Program-made: the position numbers and the translations under genes
The notes under the pieces: model-generated
The model's database searches: none
What the model was told of the DNA's origin: nothing
Seen by the model: only the letters and a program-made list of their open reading frames with translations
Source of the DNA: Schaalia vaccimaxillae DSM 15804
GTDB lineage: Bacteria > Actinomycetota > Actinomycetes > Actinomycetales > Actinomycetaceae
Assembly (NCBI RefSeq): GCF_000420425.1
Contig: NZ_ATUX01000005.1
Span: 310,001 to 374,000 of the forward strand
Direction: 5' to 3'
Length of the DNA stretch: 64,000 bases
Part shown: piece after piece, positions 36,349 through 45,709 of the stretch
How positions within the stretch are numbered: position 1 is the first letter of the stretch
Layout: every line of letters begins with the position of its first letter

Positions 36349-37231
36349 AGATCGCGCCGGACGTTTAGGCATTGGCATTATCGGCATGGGCCAAGTCGGC
36401 CCGGTGCTTGGTTCAGCCTTACGTTCTGTTGGTCACCAGATCGTTGGAGTCAGTGCATCCTCTGAACGTTCCAAGGAACGCGCCGACGCCATGCTGCCCG
36501 GAGTGCCGATCCTTGAGGTGCCCGAGGTTATTGAGCGCAGCGAGGTCGTCATCCTGGCGGTTCCTGACGACCAGATCGCTCCATTGGTGGCAGGGTTGGC
36601 TGAATTAGGTCGGTGGCAGTCCGGCCAGATTGTTGTCCACCTATCTGGTGCTCATGGGACGGGGATCTTGGCTCCGGCCATTGCGTCGGGGGCGATTGGC
36701 CTGGCCATCCACCCGGCAATGACTTTCACCGGATATTCCGTCGATGTCCAGCGCCTGGTCGGTACTCCCTTCGCGGTCACCGCCGCAGCCCCGTTCTTGC
36801 CGATTGCCCAAGCGCTTGTTGTGGAGATAGGCGGCGAGCCGGTAGTGGTTGCCGAGGACGATAGGACCCTCTACCACGCTGGTCTTGCCCACGGGGCGAA
36901 TTTCCTGGCCGGCCTCGTCGTCCAAACTACGAGGATTCTTGGCGAAGCGGGGATTGAGAACCCCGCGCTGTATGTGCGGCCTTTGCTCGAGGCAGCGCTT
37001 GATCGAGCCCTGTCTGAGGGAATCCAAGGGATCTCTGGGCCGGTTGCTCGCGGTGATGCCGGGACTGTGGCAGAACATGTGCGAGCCATGGCTGCCAAGT
37101 CTGAGCTGGGTGGGGAGTTGGATACCTACGCGCATATGACTCGTACTTTGGCGGATCTGCTAGAAGGCGGCCGTAAGTTGGGTGAGCGCGAGGCGACGGC
37201 AATCCGCGCCTCCCTCAACCCGCCCGCCTGA
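36341..37231 (+). CDS. Rossmann-like/DUF2520 dehydrogenase-like protein
   Basis: 296 residues from ATG 36341 (eight-base overlap with the PH gene). The N-terminal Rossmann fold has GIIGMGQVGPVLGSAL and VVILAVPDDQI. The C-terminal all-helical domain resembles 6-phosphogluconate dehydrogenase-like DUF2520 proteins, with LAIHPAMTFTG and YHAGLAHGANFLAGLV. It commonly precedes panC/panD and may act in pantothenate synthesis, possibly as a ketopantoate-type reductase; this is inferred from neighbours, not shown. The start codon ATG lies in the middle of the overlap. Confidence 0.85.
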   Translation: MSEDRAGRLGIGIIGMGQVGPVLGSALRSVGHQIVGVSASSERSKERADAMLPGVPILEVPEVIERSEVVILAVPDDQIAPLVAGLAELGRWQSGQIVVHLSGAHGTGILAPAIASGAIGLAIHPAMTFTGYSVDVQRLVGTPFAVTAAAPFLPIAQALVVEIGGEPVVVAEDDRTLYHAGLAHGANFLAGLVVQTTRILGEAGIENPALYVRPLLEAALDRALSEGIQGISGPVARGDAGTVAEHVRAMAAKSELGGELDTYAHMTRTLADLLEGGRKLGEREATAIRASLNPPA

Positions 37232-37234
37232 CCT

Positions 37235-37295
37235 CCCGCGAGGGACGCCCATCTTTCCCGCGAGGGACGCCCAAAACTTCGCCGAGGGACGCCCA
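37235..37295 (+). repeat. 22-bp-period direct repeats, 3' side of DUF2520 gene
   Basis: Three units of CCCGCGAGGGACGCCCA at 37235-37251 and 37257-37273 (both perfect) and 37279-37295 (variant start TCGCC). The first begins three bases after the upstream stop. The opposite-strand copies at 26931-26970 share the unit and the 22-bp period. The rest of the intergenic stretch to panC shows nothing clear. Confidence 0.85.
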
Positions 37296-37471
37296 TAGGC
37301 GGCGCCGCCCTCGTCCTCGTGCACCATGTACTACGTCAGACGGACCTCCCAACCAGTCCACCCCCCTCTGACGCACCACTTCGTGCACACCGGCGAACCC
37401 ACATATCGCCGCAGCCGTTCCGCCGGGAGTGAACCCCAGCACGGAAATGGGCACGCGGCCCCAGCGGGGAC

Positions 37472-37477
37472 CACAAT
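37472..37477 (+). promoter_or_regulatory. Predicted -10 for panC (leaderless geometry)
   Basis: CACAAT, then GGAGAC, then the ATG at 37484: six bases between. The first base departs from TANNNT; GGAG touching the start would be too close for normal Shine-Dalgarno use. Confidence 0.35.
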
Positions 37478-37483
37478 GGAGAC

Positions 37484-38425
37484 ATGAGCGAACGCCCCGT
37501 CCTGACCCGCACGCGCTCCGAGCTGGCATCCGCCCTCGACGCATTGCAAGGCAGCCGCGCCCTAGTCATGACCATGGGAGCTCTGCACGAAGGCCACCTC
37601 CAACTCGTCCGCGAAGCCAAAACGCTCGCCGACCACGTTGTAGTGACAATCTTCGTCAACCCCACCCAATTCGCCCCCGGCGAAGACTTCGACGCTTACC
37701 CGCGCACCCTCGACGCAGACATGGAAGCGCTCGCATCTGTTGGCGCCGACCTCGTGTGGGCACCCGAACCGGATCAGGTGTACCCCGAACCCGTGCGCGT
37801 CTCCATCGACCCGGGGCCCATTGCGCGCGTTCTCGAAGGAAAAACCCGGCCCACACACTTCGCCGGAGTTGCCCTCGTGTGCACCAAGGTCATTGGACTC
37901 GTACGCCCAGATGTCGCCCTGTATGGCCAAAAGGACGCCCAACAACTGGCCATGCTGCGAACTGTCTTTAACCAGCTCGACCTTCCCGTCACCGTTCACC
38001 CCGTGGCGATTGTGCGCGATGAGGACGGCGTCGCGCTGTCGAGCCGAAACCAATACCTTAGCGAGGACGAACGGGTACGCGCGCGAGCACTATCTCGGGG
38101 CTTGCAAGCAGCCGTCGCTCTTGCAGACGAGGGCGCATCCGCAGACGAACTAGTCGTCCGTGTGATGAAGGAAATTGACGACGAGGGCGGAATCGTCCTC
38201 GACTATGTGGCTGTTGTCGATGACGGAACTTTCGACGTCCTAGCAGCCAGCGCAGGTACTGAACTGGCAGACGAGGACGCGCTCGCTCACGCGACACCCG
38301 TCGCCGATGCGACTGCACGTGCTGGCCGCATCCTGGTTGCTGCGAAAGTTGGAACCACACGCCTCATTGACAATATGGGCGTGGCCCTACGTGCCGCCGG
38401 AGACCAGGGAGGCAACGAGCAATGA
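37484..38425 (+). CDS. panC: Pantothenate synthetase
   Basis: 313 residues. It condenses pantoate and beta-alanine with ATP to form pantothenate (vitamin B5). MTMGALHEGHLQLV (His35, His38) is the HIGH-like ATP-binding motif; FVNPTQFAPGEDF, the substrate-binding GQKDAQQLAML and GVALSSRNQYLS are all present. It overlaps panD by four bases (ATGA). PanD supplies its beta-alanine, so the two genes form the ending of the pathway. No panB is in the window. Confidence 0.95.
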   Translation: MSERPVLTRTRSELASALDALQGSRALVMTMGALHEGHLQLVREAKTLADHVVVTIFVNPTQFAPGEDFDAYPRTLDADMEALASVGADLVWAPEPDQVYPEPVRVSIDPGPIARVLEGKTRPTHFAGVALVCTKVIGLVRPDVALYGQKDAQQLAMLRTVFNQLDLPVTVHPVAIVRDEDGVALSSRNQYLSEDERVRARALSRGLQAAVALADEGASADELVVRVMKEIDDEGGIVLDYVAVVDDGTFDVLAASAGTELADEDALAHATPVADATARAGRILVAAKVGTTRLIDNMGVALRAAGDQGGNEQ

Positions 38426-38856
38426 GTGAAGTCATGCGCGAAATGATCCAAGGCAAGATCCACCGCGCCACCGTCACCGGCGCCGACCTGCACTACGTCG
38501 GGTCGATCACCGTGGACGCCGACCTGCTTGCAGCGGCGAATATCGCGCCCGGACAACGAGTCGACATCGCCGACGTCAATAACGGCAACCGCCTGTCCAC
38601 CTACACGATTGCAGGCGAGGCCGGCTCTGGCGTTGTCCAACTCAACGGCGCTGCCGCCCACATGGTTGACGAGGGCGACCTGGTGATCATCATGGCTTAC
38701 GCTCACGTCCCCGAATCGCAGGTGCGGGACTGGAAGCCCGCAGTGGTCTTCGTTGACTCTGACAACCGCATCGTTGAAGAAGGCACTAATCCGGGTGCGG
38801 TCCCCGAAGAATCCCAACGCGCTGTGGAACTGGGCTTGAAGTCGTCGGGACGCTAG
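38422..38856 (+). CDS. panD: Aspartate 1-decarboxylase (pyruvoyl-dependent)
   Basis: 144 residues. It decarboxylates L-aspartate to beta-alanine. The self-cleavage site is Gly27-Ser28 in DLHYVGSITVD, where Ser becomes the pyruvoyl group. The N-terminal GKIHRATVTGADLHY and C-terminal VIIMAYAHVPE are typical. A start at Met5 would align better with the usual length to the cleavage site; the ATG at 38422, overlapping the panC stop, is still preferred for coupling. The C-terminus is slightly long for the family. Confidence 0.94.
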   Translation: MSEVMREMIQGKIHRATVTGADLHYVGSITVDADLLAAANIAPGQRVDIADVNNGNRLSTYTIAGEAGSGVVQLNGAAAHMVDEGDLVIIMAYAHVPESQVRDWKPAVVFVDSDNRIVEEGTNPGAVPEESQRAVELGLKSSGR

Positions 38857-38950
38857 GAAACCGGTACTTGGCCAAGGAGCGAGGCCCGAACAGAGTCCGG
38901 CATCACCATTCTTGAGCCTGCCAACAACGAAGAGTTGCGCGGGCGGGCGC

Positions 38951-38956
38951 TACCAT
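38951..38956 (+). promoter_or_regulatory. Predicted -10 of leaderless lysS promoter
   Basis: TACCAT is followed by AGGGGC and the GTG at 38963. The exact six-base spacing matches the other candidates; no separate Shine-Dalgarno. Confidence 0.48.
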
Positions 38957-38962
38957 AGGGGC

Positions 38963-40564
38963 GTGACTGACGTGAAGCCCCAGAACGAAACCGCCGCCAA
39001 TCCCGACAACGAGGACGCCCCCGAGCAGGTGCGTATCCGCGCTGAAAAGCGTGAGCGCCTTATTGAGTCGGGCGTCGAAGCCTACCCGGTTGTCCTCGCG
39101 ATCACCTCGACTATTGCCGAGGTCCGTGCCAAGTACGCCCACTTGGAACTGGGTGAGGAAACCCAGGATGAGGTCGGTATTGCGGGCCGAGTGATGCTCG
39201 CGCGTAACGGCGGCAAACTCTGCTTCGCAACCCTCATGGACGGCGAGGGCAACCGCATTCAGGTCATGCTGTCGGCCGCCGAGATCGGCCTCGATTCCCT
39301 GGCTGCATACAAAACAGACGTCGACCTGGGAGATCACCTCTTCGTGCATGGTCGCGTCATTTCTTCGCGTCGTGGTGAGCTTTCTGTCATGGCGTGCCCG
39401 GGCAGCGCTCCAGCCGGCCTGTTTACCCCCGGAATCAACGAGGGCGATCCGGTTCCCGCGTGGCAGGTTGCCGCTAAGGCCATCCGACCCCTCCCGAAGA
39501 CCTACACCGCCGAGGACGGCACCGAGGTTGCGCTGTCGGAGGACATGCGCGTGCGTCGTCGCTACCTCGACATGATTGTGCGCCCGTCGGCCCGAGACAT
39601 GGTGCGCATGCGTTCCAAGGTCGTGAAGTCGTTGCGCGACTACTTTGACGAGGCCGGGTTCATCGAGATTGAAACCCCGATGCTACAAAATCTGCACGGG
39701 GGAGCGGCTGCCCGCCCGTTCGCGACCCACATGAACGCGTACGACACGGAGTTGTTCTTACGCATTGCCCCCGAACTGTTCCTCAAGCGTGCGGTTGTCG
39801 GCGGTATCGACAAGGTCTTTGAGATCAACCGCAACTTCCGCAACGAGGGCGCGGATTCTTCCCATAGTCCTGAGTTCACAATGCTTGAGGCTTACGAGGC
39901 TTACGGCTCCTACGACACGATGGCCCGCCGCACCCGTGAGTTCATCCAGAAGGCGGCGCGCGACGCCTTGGGCAGTGAAGTCGTGACCTTGGCCGATGGG
40001 TCCTCCTATGACCTGTCGGGCCAGTGGGCGGAAATTTCTATGTTCGACGCGACCGCTGAGGCACTGGGCCGCGAATTTAGCGTTGATACCCCGCGCGATG
40101 AGCTGGTGCGTATTGTCGAGGAGTTGGGCGAGGACGTGGCCGACCACTGGGGTCCGGGCAAGGTTGCCGAGGTGATCTTCGAGGCCGCAGTGGGTGACAA
40201 GCTGTGGGCCCCGACCTTTGTGCGCGACTACCCGGAGGATTCGTCACCGCTGACCCGCGGACACCGCACGAAGCCTGGCCTGGTGGAAAAGTGGGATCTG
40301 TATGTGCGCGGCTTTGAGTTGGCGACGGCATACTCTGAGTTGGTAGACCCGGTGATCCAGCGTCAACGCTTTGAGGCTCAGGCTTTGGCTGCCGCCGAGG
40401 GCGATCCTGAGGCGATGGTTTTGGATGAGGACTTCCTCATGGCCATGGAGTACGGCATGCCTCCAGCTGGCGGTATGGGCATGGGATTGGATCGTTTACT
40501 CATGGCTCTAACCGGCCAGGGTATTCGTGAAACCATTACCTTCCCCCTGGTGAAGAAGCTCTAA
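38963..40564 (+). CDS. lysS: Lysyl-tRNA synthetase (class II)
   Basis: 533 residues. It charges tRNA-Lys. The N-terminal OB fold (about 70-180, VGIAGRVMLARNGGKLCFATL) is followed by the class II core: motif 1 FIEIETPMLQ, motif 2 FEINRNFRNEGADSSHSPEFTMLE, motif 3 GMGLDRLLMALTG. The start is GTG 38963, not the upstream frame, because TACCAT sits six bases before it. TetR follows after 12 bases. Confidence 0.96.
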   Translation: MTDVKPQNETAANPDNEDAPEQVRIRAEKRERLIESGVEAYPVVLAITSTIAEVRAKYAHLELGEETQDEVGIAGRVMLARNGGKLCFATLMDGEGNRIQVMLSAAEIGLDSLAAYKTDVDLGDHLFVHGRVISSRRGELSVMACPGSAPAGLFTPGINEGDPVPAWQVAAKAIRPLPKTYTAEDGTEVALSEDMRVRRRYLDMIVRPSARDMVRMRSKVVKSLRDYFDEAGFIEIETPMLQNLHGGAAARPFATHMNAYDTELFLRIAPELFLKRAVVGGIDKVFEINRNFRNEGADSSHSPEFTMLEAYEAYGSYDTMARRTREFIQKAARDALGSEVVTLADGSSYDLSGQWAEISMFDATAEALGREFSVDTPRDELVRIVEELGEDVADHWGPGKVAEVIFEAAVGDKLWAPTFVRDYPEDSSPLTRGHRTKPGLVEKWDLYVRGFELATAYSELVDPVIQRQRFEAQALAAAEGDPEAMVLDEDFLMAMEYGMPPAGGMGMGLDRLLMALTGQGIRETITFPLVKKL

Positions 40565-40576
40565 AATTATCCTGCG

Positions 40577-41302
40577 ATGACTCCTGTGTCCGGTGGCGGA
40601 TCGGCTCCGCGTAAGAAAGCTAAGGGGCGGCCGGCTGTTATCGATCGGGACAAGATTGTTGCGGCAACGCGCCTTATTGCTCCTGAGAAGTTGACGATGC
40701 AGGCTGTTGCCTATCAGTTGGGCGTTGATCCGACTGCGTTGAACTACCACGTAGGTGGGCGTGATGGGCTGATGCGTCTGGCTGCCACCGACCGGCTGCG
40801 TATGGCGTTGGATGACGAGGCGTTGGCAAGTGTTGAGGGCCCGTGGCAAGATGTTCTGCGTACTTTCGCGCGAATGACTCGCGGTGCAGTTGCTTCAGTT
40901 GGGGTCCTGGCCAAACACGTTGATTTGGGAGCCACTGGGTTGGTGCCCTTCCTCAAAGTCATTGACATTGCTGTCGGTGCCCTAAAGGACGCAGGATTTT
41001 CAGAAGTTGATGCCGGTAGCGCTGTCGGACTCATTTCGCATCATGCAGTCATCGCAGGCAGGGCCCTCATCGGCTGGGAGTCGGGAAAAACTGACGGCCA
41101 CGACTGTACTTTCGGTGAGCTAGGTCGAGATGCTGATCAGGCATTGCCGCACGTCTCTGCTCTGATGGCCTATTACCTCAATGTCAAGGATTCTGCTACA
41201 GCGACGCAGGAGGCGCAGCGTCAATTTGAGTTTGGCCTCGATGTGGCGATCCGCGGCTTGGAGGGGCGTCTTGCTGCGCAGGTGATGCAGGGGCCCGCCT
41301 AA
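40577..41302 (+). CDS. TetR family transcriptional regulator
   Basis: 241 residues. The N-terminal TetR helix-turn-helix begins about residue 23 (IDRDKIVAATRLIAPEKLTMQAVAYQLGVDPTALNYHVGGRDGLMRL). The rest is helical ligand-binding domain. An Arg/Lys-rich tail precedes the HTH. It lies only 12 bases after lysS and may be cotranscribed, though no functional link is expected. Target and effector are unknown. Confidence 0.85.
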   Translation: MTPVSGGGSAPRKKAKGRPAVIDRDKIVAATRLIAPEKLTMQAVAYQLGVDPTALNYHVGGRDGLMRLAATDRLRMALDDEALASVEGPWQDVLRTFARMTRGAVASVGVLAKHVDLGATGLVPFLKVIDIAVGALKDAGFSEVDAGSAVGLISHHAVIAGRALIGWESGKTDGHDCTFGELGRDADQALPHVSALMAYYLNVKDSATATQEAQRQFEFGLDVAIRGLEGRLAAQVMQGPA

Positions 41303-41314
41303 TTCTTGTGCGGC

Positions 41315-41854
41315 TTAGATGCCGTTCGATGGCGGACGCCCCTCGTACACGGTCAGGTCCAGCAGCATCCGAGTATTACCCAGGGTGTTGGGCTTGTAGG
41401 AGGCGAGGTCGAGGAACTCTTTAACGCCGTCGTCGTGGGATAACACCATTTCCTGGAAGACATCTTCGCCAACCGGCGTACCTTGAATCTCAACGAAGCC
41501 GTGGCGGGCAAAGAAGTTGACCTCGAAGGTCAGACAGAAGACGCGCTGGAGGTCGAGGAGCACCGCGCGGTCAATGAGTGCGCGTAGGATTGCGGCTCCG
41601 ACGCCGCGGTGGAGGTGCTTGGGTGCCACTGCCAGCGTGCGGATTTCGCCGATGTCGTCCCACATGACGTGCAGAGCGCCGCAGCCGATGAGCTCTCCGT
41701 CTTCGTCATCGATCGCGACGATGAATTCTTGGACGTCCTCGAAGTAGGCGATGAGTTCTTTATTGACCAGTATCCTGCGTATGGCGTACGGGTGGACGAG
41801 GGCGGCAATATCGCGGACGTCCTTGGGGCGTGCATGGCGCAGGTGGAAGGTCAT
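41315..41854 (-). CDS. GNAT acetyltransferase, ArgA-like
   Basis: A 179-residue GNAT enzyme. The acetyl-CoA segment is IRTLAVAPKHLHRGVGAAILRALIDRA (Q/R-x-x-G-x-G/A variant HRGVGA), with GCGALHVMWDDIGEIRTLAV and FCLTFEVNFFARHGF nearby. It resembles the short actinobacterial N-acetylglutamate synthase (Rv2747-like ArgA), which acetylates glutamate or glutamine for arginine synthesis, so that role is likely but not certain. It is coupled to the SorC gene by a four-base overlap. Confidence 0.75.
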   Translation of the reverse strand: MTFHLRHARPKDVRDIAALVHPYAIRRILVNKELIAYFEDVQEFIVAIDDEDGELIGCGALHVMWDDIGEIRTLAVAPKHLHRGVGAAILRALIDRAVLLDLQRVFCLTFEVNFFARHGFVEIQGTPVGEDVFQEMVLSHDDGVKEFLDLASYKPNTLGNTRMLLDLTVYEGRPPSNGI

Positions 41855-42831
41855 CGGCCGCCTCGGGCCCGGGCGACACGGGTGCGTACGAGCTCGAGGA
41901 GTTCGCGGGCTGCTCCATCGTCGAGGACGAGGTCGGTGATTACGCGGGCACGTAGAGCCCCCAGGAGTGGGAGGGCTTTGGACGCGCCGGATACGACGCA
42001 GAGCCTCTTGGGGATTTTGCGCAGAGTTTCAGGGCTGGGGCCGGAGGCACGTTTATTGAGCTCCATGTCGGTGGAGCCGTCCTCGCGAATGAGCACGGTA
42101 CACACGTCGCCAACGACGCCGTCACGCTGAACGGCAGCGAGTTCTTCGGGTTCGAGGAAACCACCGGAGTAAACGTGGGAGGGGAGGCGTGCAGACATGG
42201 AGCCGACGCCAAAGAGCGCGACGTCGCAGGCGTTGATTGTATTGAGAACGTTTTGGATGGAGCGTTCTCTCCACAGGGCTGTTTTTGTGTCTTCGTAGTC
42301 AAAGAATGCGGGCACGGGGAAGTTGACCATGCGTCCACCGATTGATCGTGCTGCTCTCGAAATGATGGCATCGGCGTAGGGCATGCCCGATTCCGTGGCG
42401 GTGGACGCTCCATTGAGTTGGACGACGGTGGAGCCAGGAAAGTTGACTTTTGGCATGCAGCGGGTGATTTCCGAAGTCGTGTTGCCCCAGGCAATGCCCA
42501 GGGTGGTGCCCGGTTTCATCATGTCGGTGAGTCGCTCAGCGGCTACGAGTGCCACGTTGTGAAGCCGGTTGACTTCGGTGTGGACATCGTGGACGGGCAC
42601 GACTGATGCTTGGACGCCGAAGATGTCGGAAATTTGGCCTGCGAGAGTACCTTTGAGTCCGGGTGCCGCTGACACTGAAATGCGAACGAGGCCAGTGTCG
42701 CGGGCGTAGGACAGCAATCGTGAAACTGAGGAGCGTGAAACTCCGAGGTGGCGGGCGATGGTTTCCATCGTCTGCCCTTGCAGGTAATACATTGAGGCTG
42801 CTTCGTGAGCCTGTTCATCACGGATCGTCAC
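41851..42831 (-). CDS. SorC/DeoR-type sugar-binding transcriptional regulator
   Basis: About 326 residues from GTG 42831, chosen so that the HTH begins near residue 18; 42852 (GTG) is an alternative. HTH ETIARHLGVSRSSVSRLLSYARDTGLVRISV is followed by the SorC sugar-binding domain (about 70-320: GTTLGIAWGNTTSEI, VVQLNGAS, ADAIISRAARSIGG, DVALFGVGSM). It is divergent from glpF-glpK, so it probably controls glycerol use or a related polyol, with a phosphorylated sugar as effector. This is inferred from position; SorC proteins usually bind phospho-sugars. Confidence 0.82.
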   Translation of the reverse strand: MTIRDEQAHEAASMYYLQGQTMETIARHLGVSRSSVSRLLSYARDTGLVRISVSAAPGLKGTLAGQISDIFGVQASVVPVHDVHTEVNRLHNVALVAAERLTDMMKPGTTLGIAWGNTTSEITRCMPKVNFPGSTVVQLNGASTATESGMPYADAIISRAARSIGGRMVNFPVPAFFDYEDTKTALWRERSIQNVLNTINACDVALFGVGSMSARLPSHVYSGGFLEPEELAAVQRDGVVGDVCTVLIREDGSTDMELNKRASGPSPETLRKIPKRLCVVSGASKALPLLGALRARVITDLVLDDGAARELLELVRTRVARARGGR

Positions 42832-43208
42832 AGTTTGTATCTTGCCATGCACAAGCGTGCACGCGTGACGATTCTGGTGGTCAATGCTCTTTTGTGTGTC
42901 GATTGTGACCCGGTCACGTATGAGCGCGTGAGGGCATAAAGTGTGCACAAACGTCCAATGGTCGCGGGTCGATGTGCATCCGGGTTGATACTTGTGCTTG
43001 TACAACCGGACTGGTCCCACCGCCAGTCGGGATCACCGAACCGGAACGATTTGCGCCAAAACAGCGGGATCGCCGCTCAAACACCGGGCATTGTCACCCA
43101 GCCGGTGCGAGGATAGCGCCGGGGAGAGATCCCTCCCGGAGAAAATCTTCGGCGGAATTTGCCGCCGACGAGTTCGATGCGAAGAAGCATCGAAGAAAGG
43201 CTGAAGAA
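42832..43208. promoter_or_regulatory. Regulatory intergenic region of the SorC regulator and glpFK
   Basis: 377 bases without a real gene. It holds a 13-bp palindrome GTGACCCGGTCAC (42905-42917), several GCACAA/TTGTGC half-sites (42849-42854, 42945-42950, 42992-42997), the 8-bp palindrome TTGTACAA (42999-43006), and a GC hairpin CGGCGG/CCGCCG (43150-43155, 43162-43167) in the glpF leader. These are candidate operators or an attenuator; promoters are not identified. Confidence 0.5.
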
Positions 43209-43955
43209 ATGTCCGCAGGTCAGATCTTCATGCAGGAGTTCCTCGGAACCGCAGTCCTGCTGCTGCTCGGTGGCGGTGTCGTCGCCCAGAACATCCTTCC
43301 CAAGACCAAAGGCCACGGCGGTGGTTGGCTACTCGTCAACTGGGGCTGGGGTCTCGCAGTCCTCGCCGGTGTCTACGTTGCCCACGGAACGGGTGGCCAC
43401 CTCAACCCGGCCGTGACCATTGCCAAGGTCATCGGTCATATGTTTGATCCAGCAGTGACCCTCGCTGGCGAAATCCCCGTTACCGTAGCCAATGTTGCGA
43501 TCTACATCGTCGCCCAGTTCCTCGGCGCTTTCCTCGGCGCCGTCCTGTGCTGGCTCACCTACAAGAAGCACTTCGACGAAGACTGCGACCCAGCCATCAA
43601 GCTGGGCGTCTTCTCCACCGGCCCTGAGATTCGTTCCTACGGATGGAACCTCTTCACAGAGGCCATCGGGACCGCCGTCCTCATCCTGTGGATCTGGGTC
43701 TCCGGCTACACCGAAACAGCTATTGGCCCGCTCGGCGTTGCTCTCATCATCGTTGTCATCGGCAACTCCCTGGGCGGCCCCACCGGCTACGCCATCAACC
43801 CTGCCCGTGACCTCGGTCCGCGTATCGCTCACGCGGTCCTGCCCATTAAGGGCAAGGGCGGCTCCGACTGGGACTACTCCTGGGTTCCCGTCGTTGGCCC
43901 GGTCGTCGGTGCAATCGTCGCAACCGTCATCGCTTTCGTTAGCGGCCTAGCCTGA
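43209..43955 (+). CDS. glpF: Glycerol facilitator (aquaglyceroporin)
   Basis: A 248-residue MIP-family channel from the ATG at 43209, after GAAAGG. Six TM helices and both half-helix loops are present: HLNPAVT (first NPA) and AINPARDLGPR (second, with the NPARD that marks glyceroporins over aquaporins). It lets glycerol diffuse in, and GlpK traps it by phosphorylation. The glpK start follows 113 bases on. Upstream in-frame codons are intergenic sequence. Confidence 0.93.
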   Translation: MSAGQIFMQEFLGTAVLLLLGGGVVAQNILPKTKGHGGGWLLVNWGWGLAVLAGVYVAHGTGGHLNPAVTIAKVIGHMFDPAVTLAGEIPVTVANVAIYIVAQFLGAFLGAVLCWLTYKKHFDEDCDPAIKLGVFSTGPEIRSYGWNLFTEAIGTAVLILWIWVSGYTETAIGPLGVALIIVVIGNSLGGPTGYAINPARDLGPRIAHAVLPIKGKGGSDWDYSWVPVVGPVVGAIVATVIAFVSGLA

Positions 43956-44068
43956 TTCAGTAGATGCAACAACTAGACGTCGGAGTCCCGGGCGGACTTC
44001 GCCACGACACCCACGTCTTTAATTTTAATCTGAAGCACAGAGAAGTGTCAGAAGGGAAAACATCACTC

Positions 44069-45595
44069 ATGTCCGAAGCTAAGTACGTTCTCGCAATCGA
44101 CCAGGGCACCACCTCGTCGCGAGCCATCATCTTCAACCACTCCGGTGAAGTCGTCTCCGTTGGCCAGCAAGAATTCACCCAGATCTTCCCCAACCCGGGC
44201 TGGGTTGAACACGACCCCGTTGAGATCTGGCAGTCGGTGCGCTCCGTCGTTGCAGACGCCCTCCAAAAGGCTGACATTAATCGCCACGAACTCGCCGCCG
44301 TTGGTATCACCAACCAGCGTGAAACTACCATTGTGTGGGACAAGAACACCGGTGAACCCGTCTACAACGCCATCGTCTGGCAGGACGTGCGTACTGGTGA
44401 AATCGCGCGCGAAATTGCCGCAGGAGACCCGCTCGGCACCGAACGCTACCGCCAAATCACCGGCGAGAACATCTCCACCTACCCGTCGGCCACCAAGGTT
44501 AAGTGGATCCTCGACAATGTTGAAGGAGCCCGCGAACGTGCCGAAGCCGGAGACCTCCTCTTTGGTACCCCCGACACCTGGGTCCTGTGGAACCTGACCG
44601 GCGGGGTCAACGGCGGCGTCCACGCCACCGACGTCACCAACGCCTCGCGCACACTTCTCATGGACGTGCGCACCCTCGAATGGCGAGAAGACATCTGCAA
44701 GGACTTCGGCATCCCCATGTCGATGCTCCCCGAAATCAAGTCCTCTTCCGAAATCTACGGTTACGGACACAAGAACAGCCTGCTCATCGACACCCCCATC
44801 GCTGGCATCCTCGGTGACCAGCAGGCCGCGACCTTCGGCCAGGCTTGCTTCGAAAAGGGCATGGCGAAGAACACCTACGGCACCGGCTGCTTCACCCTGA
44901 TGAACACCGGCGAGGAACCCGTATTCTCCACCAACGGACTGCTCACCACCGTTCTCTACAAGCTCGGTGACGCCAAGCCCGTGTACGCCCTTGAAGGCTC
45001 TGTGGCTGTTGCAGGGTCCCTGGTCCAGTGGCTGCGCGACAACCTCGGAATCATCACCAAGTCCTCCGAGATTGGCAAGCTTGCCGCAACGGTGGAAGAC
45101 AACGGTGGCGTCTACTTCGTCCCCGCGTTCTCCGGCCTCTTCGCCCCATATTGGAAAGGTGATGCTCGCGGTGCGATCGTCGGCCTGACGCGCTACGTCA
45201 ATAAGGGTCACATCGCACGCGCTGTCGAGGAGTCCACGGCCTTCCAGTCTGCCGAGCTCATCGACGCGATGAATGCCGACGCCGGCGTGCCGCTCAAGGA
45301 ACTCAAGGTTGACGGCGGCATGACTGCTGACGACCTGGTCATGCAATTCCAGGCAGACATCTCCGGCGTGGACGTCATCCGCCCCGTCGTTGCTGAGACC
45401 ACTGCGCTGGGCGTCGCCTATGCAGCCGGCATCGCCGTCGGATTCTGGAACGGAACTGACGACGTGATCGCCAACTGGCAGGAAGACAAGCGCTGGACCC
45501 CGTCCATGGATGAGGCCGAGCGTGATCGCACCTACCGTCTGTGGAAGAAGGCCGTCACCCGCACTTTCGACTGGGTTGACGAGGACGTCAAGTGA
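44069..45595 (+). CDS. glpK: Glycerol kinase
   Basis: 508 residues of the FGGY kinase family: [13 protein letters not shown] at the N-terminus, WGIT-type segment ([15 protein letters not shown]), [25 protein letters not shown], and [17 protein letters not shown] near the C-terminus. It makes sn-glycerol-3-phosphate from glycerol and ATP. The start is ATG 44069 (AGAAGGGAA upstream). It probably shares the glpF transcript and ends at a strong terminator. No glycerol-3-phosphate dehydrogenase lies in the window. Confidence 0.96.
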   Translation: MSEAKYVLAIDQGTTSSRAIIFNHSGEVVSVGQQEFTQIFPNPGWVEHDPVEIWQSVRSVVADALQKADINRHELAAVGITNQRETTIVWDKNTGEPVYNAIVWQDVRTGEIAREIAAGDPLGTERYRQITGENISTYPSATKVKWILDNVEGARERAEAGDLLFGTPDTWVLWNLTGGVNGGVHATDVTNASRTLLMDVRTLEWREDICKDFGIPMSMLPEIKSSSEIYGYGHKNSLLIDTPIAGILGDQQAATFGQACFEKGMAKNTYGTGCFTLMNTGEEPVFSTNGLLTTVLYKLGDAKPVYALEGSVAVAGSLVQWLRDNLGIITKSSEIGKLAATVEDNGGVYFVPAFSGLFAPYWKGDARGAIVGLTRYVNKGHIARAVEESTAFQSAELIDAMNADAGVPLKELKVDGGMTADDLVMQFQADISGVDVIRPVVAETTALGVAYAAGIAVGFWNGTDDVIANWQEDKRWTPSMDEAERDRTYRLWKKAVTRTFDWVDEDVK

Positions 45596-45618
45596 ACGCC
45601 TGATCGCCCCTGACAACA

Positions 45619-45659
45619 GGCAGGGCCCAGACTCTCCTCAACGGAGTCTGGGCCCTGCC
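45619..45659 (+). terminator. Strong terminator after glpK
   Basis: Perfect 16-bp stem GGCAGGGCCCAGACTC/GAGTCTGGGCCCTGCC (45619-45634 and 45644-45659) around a nine-base loop. The downstream stretch CCATGTTTG is only weakly T-rich. Confidence 0.8.
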
Positions 45660-45697
45660 CATGTTTGAGGCAAATAATCTGACGGAGATAAGACCGC

Positions 45698-45703
45698 TAA
45701 GAT
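45698..45703 (+). promoter_or_regulatory. Predicted -10 of leaderless NYN-gene promoter
   Basis: TAAGAT, then CGCCCT, then the ATG at 45710. Same six-base spacing as the other candidates. Confidence 0.45.
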
Positions 45704-45709
45704 CGCCCT

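Noticed and set aside
44063-45616. 517-codon open frame opposite glpK
   Set aside because: Shadow of a highly biased gene; composition and lack of motifs show it is not real.
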